DNA of 64,000 nucleotides from Gnetum montanum (GCA_015680685.1 MNCI01025481.1:409-64408); one strand, 5' to 3'. Shown: positions 34,140 through 46,840, counted from the first letter of the stretch. Translations and numbers: made by a program. The notes: generated by a model not told the origin, from the sequence alone.

Positions 34140-36385
34140 GTCTCCTTCTCATAGGAGTGCTTCTCTACCCAAGTTTGATGGAGATCATCAGCTAGTGCCT
34201 CAACAATATCAAGTGGTATATGCTCATCCTAATGAGTATGTAACCAATTTCACCTTCATCCTACATCAAGATGAACAACTGTAGTAGCATAACATGGAGG
34301 GCAACATTGTGTTGCCACATTTCTTGTAATGCTTCAACAAACGCTTGTATGATGGGGTCTCCAGGAACTTCATGCTAAGTATGTTGTGCAAGATAGTGAT
34401 GCCAAGCATTATCATCTAACGAAGGCACAATGTCTCAAGGATTTCCAATTAGAACAATGTTATGAATTTATGAAGGGAAGAGCATTTAATACTTCTCCAT
34501 TCCTACTATATAAAAAATATGGTGGAGAACCCTTATTTGAGGCTTTTTCATTCAATGAAATTCCTTTCTTTGACGTCAGTGAAGGAGGTTAAAGTTAGAG
34601 CCTACAGTCCATAATTCACAATCCCAATTTTGGTAAGAATGGATCCAATAACAAAGAAGGATCCAATGAGGCAAGGCAAGGTAGGGATGTGAACAAGAAA
34701 TAAGATCATGATCATGGCCACAATCACCAAAGAGGGGGTAGTATCCATTATAACAATGCTAGTCCTCCTTCCTCTTCACCTTCATCATCATCATCATCTT
34801 CTTCTAGCTCTAATCACAACCATAGGAGGAAAGATTGTGATGGAGGTGATCAAAATGACCAACAGGACCGATATGATCAAAGGGACCATCGGGCAAGGTA
34901 AGATCAAGGATGTAGACATTCAAGAGAGGCACATCACCATGAATGAAGGGGTAGTAGAGGGCATCGTAGAAACCATAATCATGATCTCGATGAGCCTTTT
35001 CTTGTTACCTGAAGTATGCTCAATATTGTAGAGGCAATACAAATTCCAATAAGGCATGTGAAGAATAGTAAAATCAAAAGGCTAGAAATGAACAATATTC
35101 CTTAGTTCAAAGGGGATATAACTCTAATCTACAGAACCATCTCCAAGCTTTTCAAGATGCAAGTGCCTTGTGAAACATAGAGAATAAGTGGCAAAAACTT
35201 AAGTTGTTCCCAAGGACACTCGTCAAAGAAGTAGAGAACTAGTATTGGTCCTTAGAAATGAAATCTATCAAATGATGGATTCCATGCTTGAATTGTTTAA
35301 TGATAAATATCAAACATACTCCAAGGTGACCAACGTGAGAAGGAAAATTTAAAGATGGAAATAAGGAACACACAAACCCTTGGATGCTACCATTAGCTGA
35401 TACTATTTCTTAATGAACAAATGTCTTGGCCATGGTTATTCTCAATTGGATCAACTTTGCCACATTGTAGATGGGCTTCAATCAGAAATGAGGAGAACTC
35501 ATGGTGTCTATGCTTGAGAAAAACTATCAGAATTAAGTGCCTATCAAGCAAGTAGCTAAAGAGGAGGGTGAATTAAGAAAAAGAGAAAGTGCATAAGAAT
35601 ATAATCATGATCCTTCCATTTGCAAGAGGGAGGTTTGATTCTATGAAAATGAGCAAGAATCCACACCTAATGAGGTGGTGAATAGGAAAACCTTGCCACT
35701 CCAAAAATTTCAATTTAAAATTACAGCCAAGTTTGATCAATTATGAGACTTCATGGATAGTATATTTAAAGCTATCCTAAAAATTTCTAAAGAGTCTAAA
35801 GAACAAGGTAGTGATCCTAAGCACAAGAGGTGCAAGGAAGTTGGACGTGCCTATCAGAAAGGTAAGGGAAATATTGCTATAATAGAAGAAGTTGTGGAAA
35901 GCGAATCAGATGATGGTGGTGGGTGTGACATCTACTAGTATGAACATCCTAAGGAATGTTACCCCATATTTTCACATTTATAGGATTCTAGAGTGTATTC
36001 TTTGAGTCCACAACTAATACAAAGGCAAACATCTAGAAGATTGCCTTATCCTCAAGGTAATTTTAGGTAGTTTTACCAACAATAGTAATATTATCCAAGA
36101 AAAACTCAATTGCAACCATATGAGCAGTATCAACAATGGCAGCAACCATAATCATGGGCACTAACACTACCAAGGTAGCAATATCCTTATAGAAAACTTG
36201 ATTCATTTCGGTACTACATTCAACAACCCCTAGCTCCACATGACTCCTCTAGTTATGTTTCTACTTTTCAATCTTACTACCACCCTTTTGATTATTATCA
36301 AATGCATTTTCCACATGAAAGAAGGAATGCCACCTTTTATCCTTATCCCCCTCCTATCACTACACATGTTCATCCTCTAACCACA
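34140..36385 (+). pseudogene. gag relic of element A
   Basis: N-terminal residues near 34168 read PKFDGDHQLVPQQ, then the open frame 34386-34592. A Ser-rich tract (34760-34810) and a charged region follow, then gag blocks near 35150-35640 (VLRNEIYQMMDSMLELFND-like sequence and a CLGHGYSQLDQ-type segment). The Cys-His cluster (GGCDIYxYEHPKEC, 35923-35965) has Tyr for the second Cys. The C-terminal part (36000-36380) is rich in Pro, Gln and Tyr and ends HVHPLTTKQ. Multiple stops and shifts are present. Confidence 0.75.
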
Positions 36386-36499
36386 AAACAAGAGGACACC
36401 CAGTGGATAACCATTGATTCTAAGAGTAGCACACTTTGCATGGAACTAACTAAGAGCTTGACATACACATATGTTGCAAGAATGGATGAATTAGAGTAA

Positions 36500-37560
36500 T
36501 TTCATCACCAACTCTCTAATGATGAAAATGATGATACTTATTGGGAAGAGTTGGAGATTCCTAAAAATTTCAAGTAAGAACCCGTTGAACTAAAAACACT
36601 ACCAGTCAAAATGGAATATGTGTTTTTAAAAAATGGGAAGCTAATCATAATCAATGAAAATCTTGCTCCAGAGTAGAATAGGATGTTGTTGAATGTGGTT
36701 GAAAAATTATTAGTAGCTTTTGCTTGGTCATATCTTGAACTCACATGGATTGATCCTAGGATATGCCAGCCTCATGTCTACATTGATCTAGCCATGAAGC
36801 CAAAGAGATAGCCACAGTGGTAATTGAATCCCAAACTAAAGTAGATCATCAAAGAGGAAATCAAACAACTACTCAAGGTAGGTTTCATTTATCCCATTGC
36901 AAATAGTAAGTGGTTTAGTCCACTCATGATTATTCCAAAGAAAGAAGGCAAGTAGTGGATCTACATCAATTTTTGGCTACTAAATGTGACAACATTCAAG
37001 GATCATTTCTGTTGCCATTTGTTGATTAGGTGTTAGACACAATATTTGGGCATTTCTACTATAAATTTCTAGATGGTTATAGTGGTTATAATCAAATTCA
37101 AATTGTGCCAAAGGACTAGGTGAAGATAACATTCATGAATCCTTGGGAAACTTTTGTATATCGCAAGATGCCATTTGGTCTATGCAATGCTCCTATTACA
37201 TTCCAATGCTTGGTTATGAGCATTTTTCAACAACAAATCAAAAGTCATGTGGAATTCTTCATGGATGACTTCTCCACTTATGTAGCTTCATTTGAGCAAG
37301 CCCTAACCCACCTTGAGCAAGTGCTAAAATGATGTGTTGAAACCAACTTACGGCTCAATTGGCAAAAAAAGTTACCTAATGGTCCAGGAAGGCATTGTAT
37401 TGGAGCATAAATTATTACAAGTAGGAATTGAGGTAGACCCTGAGAAAATAAGGGTTGTCAAAGAATAACCTACCAACTAGAAACTATCAAAGATGTTTGA
37501 TTATTCCTTGGACATATTGGCTACTACCGACGATTCATAGTGAATTTCTCTAAGATCATA
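36500..37560 (+). pseudogene. reverse transcriptase relic of element A
   Basis: Starting from LSNDENDDTYWEELEIPKNF, the translation passes VAFAWSYLELTWIDPR (near 36712), GFIYPIANSKWFSPLMIIPK (near 36882), FMNPWETFVYRKMPFGLCNA (37132-37191) and VEFFMDDFSTY (37249-37281), with the catalytic double Asp intact. The thumb block FLGHIGYYRRFIVNFSKI lies near 37505. F-M-D-D is typical of the Athila/Tat branch of plant Ty3/gypsy. In-frame stops are mostly TAG where relatives have Gln or Trp. Confidence 0.9.
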
Positions 37561-37659
37561 AAGTTTTTGGTGGATCTAACAAAAAAAGATGCTCCATTTG
37601 TCTAGATCAAGGAATGTAAAAAAGCATTCCAATAGCTAACTTGTAGAAACTCCAATTCT

Positions 37660-38100
37660 ACAAGCACCTGACTAGTGCAGACCATTTCATGTCATGATGG
37701 ATGCATCAGATTATGCCTTGGGAGCCATGCTTACATAGATGGATAGCAAGAAACATCCATACTACATCCATTGCACTAGATGAAGAATTGTGGGTGTACA
37801 AATAAACTACACCACTATAGAAAAATAATTTATGGTAGTGGTGTTTGCTCTAGAGAAGTTCAGACATTATGTGCTTGGATACAAGGTGTTTGTGCACATG
37901 GACCATAGTGCCATTTGCTTCTTAATGAACAAGCCAATGATGAGCCCCTATATCATATAGTGGCTAGTGATTTTGTAGGAATTTGATCTTACAATGGTAG
38001 ATTGATAGGACATTGAGAATGTGATCACTGATCACTTGTCTCAATTGCGATGGAACAACAAAGAGGAAGAAAATTCACTATTTGATATGTTTCTTGATGA
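37660..38100 (+). pseudogene. RNase H relic of element A
   Basis: FHVMMDASDYALGAML (near 37685) holds the first catalytic Asp, followed by NYTTIEKxFMVVVFALEKF (near 37805), HYVLGYKVFVHMDHSA (near 37868) and DHLSQLRWNNKEEE (38030-38070), the RNase H/integrase linker. The order and content match element C. Stops make it inactive. Confidence 0.8.
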
Positions 38101-38229
38101 ATCCCTCTTTTCCGAGGCTATAATTGAACAACTTCCTAATGAGCCTACGATGAAATTCTCACCTAGCTTCTCACCTAAGAGATGCCACAAGGGTTGGACC
38201 ACCAAAAGTAACAACAGTTCCTTCACTAG

Positions 38230-39370
38230 GTAGAACATTTTATGAAGATCAATGGACACCTCTACAAGGTGTGCATCGATGGCCTAGTTCATTGGTATGT
38301 CCTTGATGCTAATCAACTGCATCTTCTCCAATATGCTCATGAAGGTCCTTGTGGAGGACACTATGTTGGGAAATTCATGGTCATTAAAATCTTGATGGTA
38401 GGGTACTATTGGCCAACAATATTTAGGGATGCTCACCATTACATCTGCTCTCGTGAATGATGCCAACAAGATGGTGGAATGACTCCTCAAATCAAGGAAC
38501 CTCAATAATGGATTCAACCACTAGTACCCTTTGACATCTAGGGCATTAACTTCATGGGTCCCATCATACCCATGTTAAATGCAAAGGCGTACATCATAGT
38601 CACTATTGACTAGTGTATAAAATGGGTAGAAGCAGCAATCGTCATCAACTATACATCTTCTATTACTGCTCAGTTTGCATAAAAAAACATTGTAAATAGG
38701 TTTGGTGTGCCATGTGCATTAATTTTTGATAATGGAACTCACTTTATAGGTACTACTTTTTAAAAGCTCATGCAATGCTTAGGGGTTGAACATAAACTCA
38801 CAACATCCTACCACCCCCAAGCCAATGGTCAAGATGAAGTTACCAATAGGAAAATCACAAGGATTCTAATAAGAATTATTAGAAAATATAGGAAATACTA
38901 GAGCACAAAACTCAATGATGCCCTTTGGAATTACCACTCAACATGGAAACTTCCTATAGGCTATTCTTCCTATGAGCTTATGTTCAAAAAATTACCAACA
39001 CTTCCTATTCAATCTGAGCTTTGTACACTTTTAATAGCATATGAACTTGACCTTGACTTGAGTTTAGCATAAAAAGAAAGACTAATGAATCTCAAGCTAC
39101 TAGACAAATCGATTGTTTGCCCTATCATTTAACAAGTTGCACAAGGCCTACAACAAAAAGTGCCATGATCTTAAAATCAGAAAAGTCAAATTTCAACTAG
39201 GAGATAAGGTTCTCTACTGGAACTCCACACATGTACCTCAATGAACTAAGTTCCAAATGTTGTGGGAAGGATCTTACATTATTTACAAAACTTTTTCTTC
39301 TAGGGTCATGATGATCTACAAACTTGAGAGCCAAACAAGAAATAGTTGGTCAACATCTAACAAATCAAAC
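38230..39370 (+). pseudogene. integrase relic of element A
   Basis: The zinc-binding region is nearly complete: HEGPCGGHYVGK, then MVGYYWPTIFRDAHHYICSRE and a following Cys (38338-38465). The catalytic core has Asp in TIDxCIKWVEA (near 38605), Asp in IFDNGTHFIGTTF (38727-38765) and Glu in QANGQDEVTNRKI (38820-38858). The C-terminal part includes LPIGYSSYELMFKKLP (near 38950). Integrase inserts cDNA into the host chromosome. Several TAG/TAA stops interrupt it, though the catalytic residues survive. Confidence 0.85.
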
Positions 39371-39379
39371 CTTTCCATG

Positions 39380-41461
39380 AGCATAAGCTAGCTAATACAA
39401 CAAATGTTGGATGGACCACCACACTCTATATTTCAGATCTCCTCCTTTTAACTTGGTCATTGGGGAGATGGACACCAATGCTAACCATATAAACGGCTCC
39501 TCAATTTTTCATCATTTTTGTTTTACACATTTTTGTTTTGCAACTTTTTGTTTTACACATTTTTTATTTTACATCTTCTTGTTTTCATGTTATTAATCTT
39601 TTCTAATTTTTATTTTACAACATCATTAATACATTTGTTATTTCTTGAATATTTTATGCTTTATTTTATATTTTCTTTTATTCTGGTGTGATTTTCTAAC
39701 TTTTTGTTAATAAGTGCTAGGCACAGTGGTAATTCGTTGCTTAATGGTGGTATGTACTATTTTGTTATTTGATTGTTTGTGTCTAGATTCTGGCTTTGAA
39801 TTTTGTTACAGATGATTAGGACATGGTTTCTTTTTCATGCAATAGGCACTGAGTCCACAACATCCACCCATCCATAAACTCTATGGTTTTCCTTGTTCTA
39901 GAAATGTGCAATCCCTTTTTCATTAATAAATGTTAACAAATTTGTGACTTTGGTAGTTTTTGGAATTGGAAAGGATTCAGAGGATTGAATAGTGTGTGAC
40001 TTCAATGGGATTCAGTATTCTTTTTGCCTTTCTGTTTGCCTAGGTACATGTGGGTCTTCATGGATTTCTTACCATTCTATGTTGACCAATAAAAGAAAGT
40101 TGAATATGTCTTTGCATGTTTTTGTTCTCATAAAAAAATCAATGGGAATTCAAAGCACATCCCTTAGACAAAATAAATGCATATGTCTTTGCATGGTGTG
40201 GTTCCCATTTCAAAAAAAATGATGAAAATTCAAAGCACACCTCTTAGACAAAATAAATGAGCTACAAGCACTAGTTATGGGACTAGAAAGACATGTTACC
40301 CATGCCTAAAGATCCCCTCTAACTAAGGCCCTTCCTCACTTCCTACTTCTCTTTTCTTCTTTAATAAGGAATGGTGGTTGTTCTGTGGTTGCACTCTTGT
40401 CTTTCAAGGAGATGGATCAGTCTTAGAATGGTGATGCAAAGTCACTAAACAAGGTTGGTTTTGGTCTAGACTAATGATGGATCTTATCAAGTCATTTAAC
40501 CATAAAATTCACAAGGGACTTCATGTGACCTTAATCGGGAACTCCATTTCACTCTCTCCCATCCATCTATGCTTTCCATGTCTCACCTCATTTTCAGTTT
40601 CATCTTTTTGTTTGATGTGTCAAAATTCTTAGGTCATTTTTTTTGGATTTTTGTACTTAACCTTTCCTAAGCATTAATCGTCCACGAAGCCCATGGATTT
40701 TGGTTTGAAGCTATGCAAAAGCATAAAAGACCTATGCCTACTTTGGGAAGGATCCACTTGCATATCTTTTGGTGGGGTTAGTTAATTTCTTTACCCTTAG
40801 ACACTCTTATAATCAAATCCTTTTGTTTACCTCATTAATGACATCCAATTGTGCACATCTTCACAACATTTTTTAGTGAACTTTCCTTCTTATTGTTGTA
40901 AATTCTTACACCCTCTCCAAATATTTTCTTGTGTAGAACTTTTTAAAATATAATGGACTGCTTATCTATTTTACCCTATTTATTAGCCTTCCTACTAACA
41001 CACCTAAAGAAATCAATCTACCACAATCACAACCTAGCCAAGTGTAACCATTGACAAGACAAGGCATTTAACAACTATGTGTTACACATTGCATACTAAT
41101 ACATGATTTTGTTGTGATTACAATGGGAAGCATGAACTAGAAATGGGACTATCTTCACCAAGGATGATGCGACAGTACCACATGACAAGGATCATTCATG
41201 ATCATTGGCTCTTTTCTCTCACTCTTTAGTCACTAAGAGGAATGGATGTCATTTCTACCTAGGATGTTTACTTCTTTTATCATGAACATCCAATTTTATA
41301 AAATATTGTAACTCCATACACTTAGGCACTCAGATTCTATTTGTTCCATCTGAGTTAATTTGTATGTCAATCAATAATCCCATACCTTCCCAATATTTTG
41401 TAAGAAACTTGTTTCTTCTCTTCTTCACTTGAGGATGAGTTTTCATTCAATCATGGCAGTA
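39380..41461 (+). other. 3' untranslated region of element A
   Basis: A purine tract (tggggagatgg, 39461-39471) follows integrase. The conserved module lies at 40186-40345, and part of it (caaagcacatcccttagac) is duplicated just upstream at 40150. One inverted copy of the motif array unit is at 40282-40308. The interval ends with a purine-poor version of the polypurine tract (catggcagta) before the 3' LTR. No coding is supported. Confidence 0.65.
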
Positions 41462-42134
41462 TGATGAGTCATGTTATGACATTCTTCGATATTGGAGCCA
41501 TGACATCGAATACCTAATGTTGGAGCCTTGAACACAATGTCAAGTATCTGATATTGCAAGGTATATGTTGACCTATAAATATAGCACTTGAGCTCATGAT
41601 TTTGATATCAATTTTTTTCTTAGTCAGAAAAGCTCTTACAGTTTGTTTTCTCTACAGTTAGAATATTTTCTAAGTGCCCACAGTAGGAGTTTGAGTGTGT
41701 ACAAACCTTTGTTTAAACACTAGTGTACCTTAGCACAGCACTGTGATGAGAATAAAAATGAACCTTTTTGACAATCTTTGTAGCACTAAGAATAGATTAA
41801 TATTTTCTTTAATGTACTTTACTTTAATACATTTAAACTTAAGCAATTAATTTCCAATTGTTAATGAACACAAGCATGACCACTTCAAGCATACATATAG
41901 TGCTTGGTAACCTAGTAAAACTTAATGTTTGGTAGCCCAATAGCACTATATGTGTTTAGGATGTGTCCAAGAAAGTGGGATGGGTAGGCGTTAGCCTAGC
42001 TAGGTAGTAAATTAATTAGATCTTAAATTACTCTACCTTTCATTCTTGTTGTAGGCAATTAAAGTTATAAAACATAAAATGAGAAAAATCAGGTACCTCA
42101 ATTACACTTAAACCATAACCTTGAGCTTCATAAG
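41462..42134 (+). repeat. 3' LTR of element A, truncated
   Basis: It aligns with the 5' LTR from TGATGAGTCA to ttgagcttcataag at 42134, then homology stops. About 170 bp, including the CA end, are missing. The same U3, TATAAATA (near 41573) and AATAAA signals are present. LINE sequence follows. Confidence 0.85.
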
Positions 42135-43225
42135 GTCATGTTATTCTCTTATTACTAGATAATAACTATACACTTAAGCTTACAAATAAATTAGAGAATA
42201 AGTAGTTGAAGACACTTTCAAATGCAAAGAAAGAAAGTAAAAAAAGCAAGTTTATCACCAAGAATGATATCATTAATACTTGGTTGAAAGTTGTTATAAA
42301 TTAGGGATGTCCATTTCTAAGCATGTTGTGCAATAGGATACATATTAAAAAAAACATTGAGTCTTTACTCCCACAAAGAAGACATTAACATGAAATAGTT
42401 CTTATATGTTTAAGAAGCATGCAAATAAAAAAATTTGATAAGTAAGATGTTATAAAAAAATATCTTCCATTTACCTCATTCAAAATTATGGTGATAATTT
42501 CATTTTCTAGGCTTTATTAAACTTGTTATAAATTCAATCATTTTTATTGATAGTCTCATATGTAGCTTTGAAGTTAAAAGGAAAAACATATTTTCTATCC
42601 TTCTAAAAATTGTTTGTAAAAGCCTAATCCAAATGATTATTGACCATAAATAAATTCTCAAGATTAGGAATTAATTTTTCAAAATATTTTTTTCTTGTTT
42701 TTTATTCAAACTAGAGAGGTTAGAACTCTCCTTTAATGTAATTCATCTATTATGCATACATAGATAAGAAATTGTAGTGATACTAAATTTTCTTTAGGTA
42801 ATACACAATCTAGATGAATTAGTAGCCCAAGATCTTTTAATAAAAGGAAGCAACCATGTGCTAATGTGCTCGATCATGTTTTCTAAAATTGTAATATGAT
42901 TGAAATTCCAATACTTACTAAGCTTGCATTAAGTCTTCCAAATTTGTTTAAGAAATGGGAAGTTAAGAAAAGAAATAACTTTAGAAAAAAGAAGGTAGTG
43001 AAAAACATTATTAGAAGTCAACTATTATCATTTTTATGTTTTCCTTGCATAAGTTTGTTTCTTAAATGAAGCATTCAAACATCATCTTCATTAATGAAAT
43101 TTATAATCCATTTTGTTCGGAGAGAAACACCCTGGTTCTAATAATTAATAAAGCCAAGTCCTCTAACTTTCTTGCTATTAGTAAAAATATGTCAAATAAC
43201 ACTAGAAAAATCTTATTTATATTAC
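42135..43225 (-). pseudogene. LINE ORF2 C-terminal relic
   Basis: On the - strand, near the right end, the translation reads RGLGFINYKNQGVSLRTKW followed by IINFINEDD, then a segment with LRNKLMQGKHKNDNSW character. This is the pattern found after the RT domain of plant L1-type LINE ORF2. The frame is interrupted by element B and continues at 50326 beyond it. The rest (42135-42840) is AT-rich and not clearly coding. The 3' end and poly(A) of the LINE were not located. Confidence 0.55.
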
Positions 43226-44013
43226 TGATGAGTGGCAAGGTATCCCTACACTCAACCATACAAATACGAGTGTCTCACGTATGATCCGGTCAAACTCCAA
43301 GGACTAAGTGCTTACGCACCTTAATGGAACACTTAAGGTTAATCAATCGTTATCCTCCCAAACTTACTTATATTGTCATGGTTGTATGATTAAGTAAGTT
43401 TGAGGCATGTGATTTTTATGTCTTTTATCTTTTTAACACCTATGCTAGTACGGAAATGTGAACGAAATAACTAATTTTCATTAACTATTTGCTAACTAAG
43501 TTCTAATTGTCCTAGCAGCAGTATCTGTTCCCACTTGCCATACACACCTTGAACCAGTGCAACGCCGTGCTATTCGTTACTATGTTACCAAGCATTACAC
43601 ATGTGCTTGAAGTGGTCGTACTAAATGCACTTAAGCAAGAGAGTCAAGGGTTGAGAGAGATTAATTATATATTTAAGCATTTAACAATAATTAAATCCTA
43701 TTTAGCTTAGTCCATATGCTGCAAGCTTTATCAAAAAGTTCATTTTATTACTATACACAGATGTGTGCTTAGGTACAAATTGCTCAAATAAAGATCCGTT
43801 CACTTTAAGACTCCTACTGCAGGCACATGCAAATTATTCTAACTCTGGAATGGTAAAATTGCTATAGTTTGGCTAAGGGTCTAGATATAGATGATGAACA
43901 AGGGAAAGCCACCTCTTATTTATAGATATTGAGGTAGGCTACGATATCGCGTATGCGATATCGCAGGGGTTGACGCAATATCGCAGGGATCAACGCTATA
44001 TTGCGGTTCATCA
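43226..44013 (-). repeat. 3' LTR of element B
   Basis: 788 bp, TGATGAGTGGC to GGTTCATCA. Palindromes of the gcgatatcgc type occupy 43940-44005 and an inverted TATAAAT box lies near 43920. The adjacent tacccccatgac is the inverted polypurine tract. It is about 36 bp shorter than the partner, partly through a deletion near the accaagc block. Confidence 0.9.
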
Positions 44014-46112
44014 TACCCCCATGACTAAATGAAAACTCATCCTCGAGTTCCTTACAAAATATTGGGAATGTATGGGATTATTGACTTGAATGACACTAAT
44101 GGTGAATGGGGTGACATGTGAACGGATCATCATTACAATACATGACAAAATTAGTATTCATAACAACAAGAGTAAACACTAAACACATTTGACATCTAGC
44201 CTTATTTGGCAGCTGAGAGAGAAGAGAGAGAGAAAAGAAGAAGTTTATTGTTGCCAATGCCAAGATTGCACTTTCCATTGTCCATCCATAAGCACGTCAT
44301 CAATCTTGTTACTTTCATAACTACTCCAGTACCATTCCATTCCAAGTGTTTCCTCCAAATCCAATCCATTGGTGTATGATTTCCATCTACACACATAACA
44401 CAATCTTATATTAGCAAGGGTAAATGAATCACAATGCAGTTGATACCTTACCTCAGTGTAAGGTCCATTGGCTGAGTTGTGATATGGCTAATGTGGATCT
44501 GGAGATATAATATTGGTAACTACTCGAGGTGTAGGGGTTAAGAGAAAATTGAAAAAATTAAACTAGGATCTCCATGACTAAGAGTGAACCTCTGGTAGCG
44601 AGAGAATGGAGAAAAAGAATAAGGAACAAGGAAGATGGAGAAAAAGAAACAACAGTAATGCCGATAAAATGGATGTCAAAGATGGAGATGAATAAAATAA
44701 ATGGTGATTGCCAAAATGTTTAAGGGAGATAAATTAATGAATATACTAAATAGGAATTCTAGTGGATCCTCCCCAAAGCAGGCTCATGCCTTTAATGCCC
44801 TGACAATCCCACATTCAAAGAGTCCATAGGCTCTGGGAATGCCCTTTGGAAATAAGAGTTAAAGTCTTAACCACAATATTTTACCAAAAAGAAAACAATG
44901 CATCAACCAAAATATGGATTAGTGATATAATTGGAAATGAGGTGAAAAATGGAGAATGAAGGGTGGAAAGAAGAGAATGGAATAGAGTCTCAAGAACAAG
45001 GTGGTGTACAGTCCCTTATGTATTAATGGTTAATGTGACTTAGTAGATCTCATTCCAAATCCAGCCTCAAATCAACCACAGCCACTGACTTTACATGAAT
45101 ACATTCGGCCAATCCATCCCCCTAAGGTAACAAGAATGCCTCCACCTAGAGTCACCACCATTTTGACAAAACAAAGAGGAGATAGTAGGAACCAAGGAAG
45201 GGCCTTAGTTAGAGGGAACATGTTTATTTAGTTCCATAACTAATGCTTGTAGCCTAGATGATTATTTCATCTAAGGGGTGTGCTTTGAATTCTCACTATT
45301 TTTTTTGTGTGAGAACCACACCATGCAAAGACTTATTATTTTTATTGGCTCAGCTTCCTAATAATGGAGCAGTGTCAGAATGTTAAGGAAGACTCAAGAT
45401 GAAAACATCTAAGCACCCAAGAGAATGGCTAGCACAAATGCATCAAATCCCCTTCAAGTCACATCCTTTTCAATCCTTTGAGTCTTTCCTTAGTTTGAGA
45501 AATTCCCAATCATTGATTCATTGATAGTTCTTATTGTTTAAGGAAGGTACTGTACATTTCCAAGCCAAGAGAAACCATAGAAATTTATGAATGCATGGAT
45601 GACATGGACTCATTGCTTGTTGTATCAAAAGAACCATACCTTAGTATCAACATTATAACTCAAAGGTAAAAACCAAACATTAGCAACCAATAGAATATAG
45701 TTCATACCACCATCAAGAGCATTTATTAGGTGATGAACCTAATGAAACAACAAGCACACAAAGAAATGAAAAAGTATGAACAATGTTGCAAAACAAAAAT
45801 AGAAAAAGTTAAAGAAATTTCTAAAACAAAAACATGTAAAAAAATATGTAAAATAAAAATGTGTAAAACAAAAACTCAAAAAGGAACTAAGGCCCTCAAA
45901 TGCTTAGCATAGGTGGCCATCTCCCCCATGACTAAGTTGGAAGGGAGAGATCTGAAATGATGAGCGAGGTTGTCCTTTCTCTGATGTGCTATGTGCATAG
46001 ACCATTCTAGGTTCATAATAAGGTTCGGTCTATTGCATACAGACTAGTATCCTCCTATTGGAGTACTCATTTGAATTTTCTAGGATTTTCCAACTTCCCT
46101 CAATTTGTGTTT
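44014..46112 (-). other. 3' untranslated region of element B and pol deletion scar
   Basis: The conserved module lies at 45187-45332, the block ggatcctccccaaagcaggctc at 44763-44784 and the purine tract (inverted) at 45913-45930. The scar at 45970-46112 keeps about 80 bp equivalent to the end of integrase in C (atgcaatagaccgaacctt). D lacks this stretch, so its deletion extends further. The open frame at 45730-45912 (+) is Lys-rich low-complexity DNA and not a gene. Confidence 0.7.
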
Positions 46113-46840
46113 TCAGGTTAAGGTTGGAAGTTGGCGACACTCATACTCTAGTACATCTATGCTTTCAATGTGTGTGCACATTGTTCCCTCAGTTAGTTCC
46201 ATGCATATTGGTGAGTTTCTCTCTTGATTAGCTATCAACCACTGCATGTTTTCTTGTTGTGTGGTTGCTACATATAGGCACCTTTGTATGTTAAGCTCTG
46301 GTGCACACCGGTTGCATGCAGGCAATGCTAAACATTCCTGTATGCAATCACACCTTGTATCACTATATGTGATGCATGAAACTTTCTTCTTCTTGATCTT
46401 CCCACAAGTGTTTTCCTTAGATATTTCTAGGGAAAGATTGCAGATTCCTAAGCATGCATTCATGGTACTTATCCATGCCCTTCCCATTATTATTGGGAAG
46501 TCCCCTTTGTCATTTTTGACTTGTATCACTAGGAAATCAGCTGGGTATGACCAACCACACACAATGGTAACAATGTCCTTCACTAGTCCCAAGGGAACAG
46601 TGATGGATTAGTCAGCTAGCTCTAAGTGAATATTACTCTTCTTTAGTGGAGGTAGGTTCCAGTCTTTATACATCTCTTGTGATATTAAGTTGACTCCGGA
46701 ACCTGAGTCTAGAAGAGCTTGCAAGGGTTCATTCCCATCGACGTGGAGATAGATTAAAGGATTTTCGGGGTCTACAAATTTTCTAGGAAGGTGGCCCTCC
46801 TTAATCCAATCAATGATAGTATGTGTTAACATAACTGTGT
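46113..46840 (-). pseudogene. retropepsin-like protease relic of element B
   Basis: The best preserved protease in the window: LLDSGSGVNLISQEMYKD (46660-46720) retains Asp-Ser-Gly, and FPIIMGRAWISTMNACLG (46440-46495) follows, then LSLEISKENTCGKI. Open pieces 46608-46832 and 46113-46592 are in the same frame, separated by a single stop (near 46605). The C-terminal part is Cys-rich (CLALPACNRCAPE). Protease would process Gag. The frame continues into the deletion scar. Confidence 0.85.

Larger units (their letters stand above)
33132..42134 (+). mobile_element. element A: Athila/Tat-like gypsy retrotransposon with both LTRs, protease deleted
   Basis: It is about 9.0 kb: 5' LTR, primer-binding site, gag, RT, RNase H, integrase, a 2.1-kb 3' untranslated region and a 3' LTR truncated at 42134. 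Relative to C and D, the protease segment is missing: gag sequence (about 36385) continues directly into the region that follows protease. The RT keeps the F-M-D-D box and integrase keeps its three acidic residues, but stops interrupt both. It was a potential enzyme source for the non-autonomous copies only if its ancestors still had protease. Confidence 0.9.

Noticed and set aside
45730-45912. Lys-rich + frame, possibly a basic peptide
   Set aside because: It is the antisense of the T-rich 3' region that gives FCFTHF-like readings in D and A; low complexity only.
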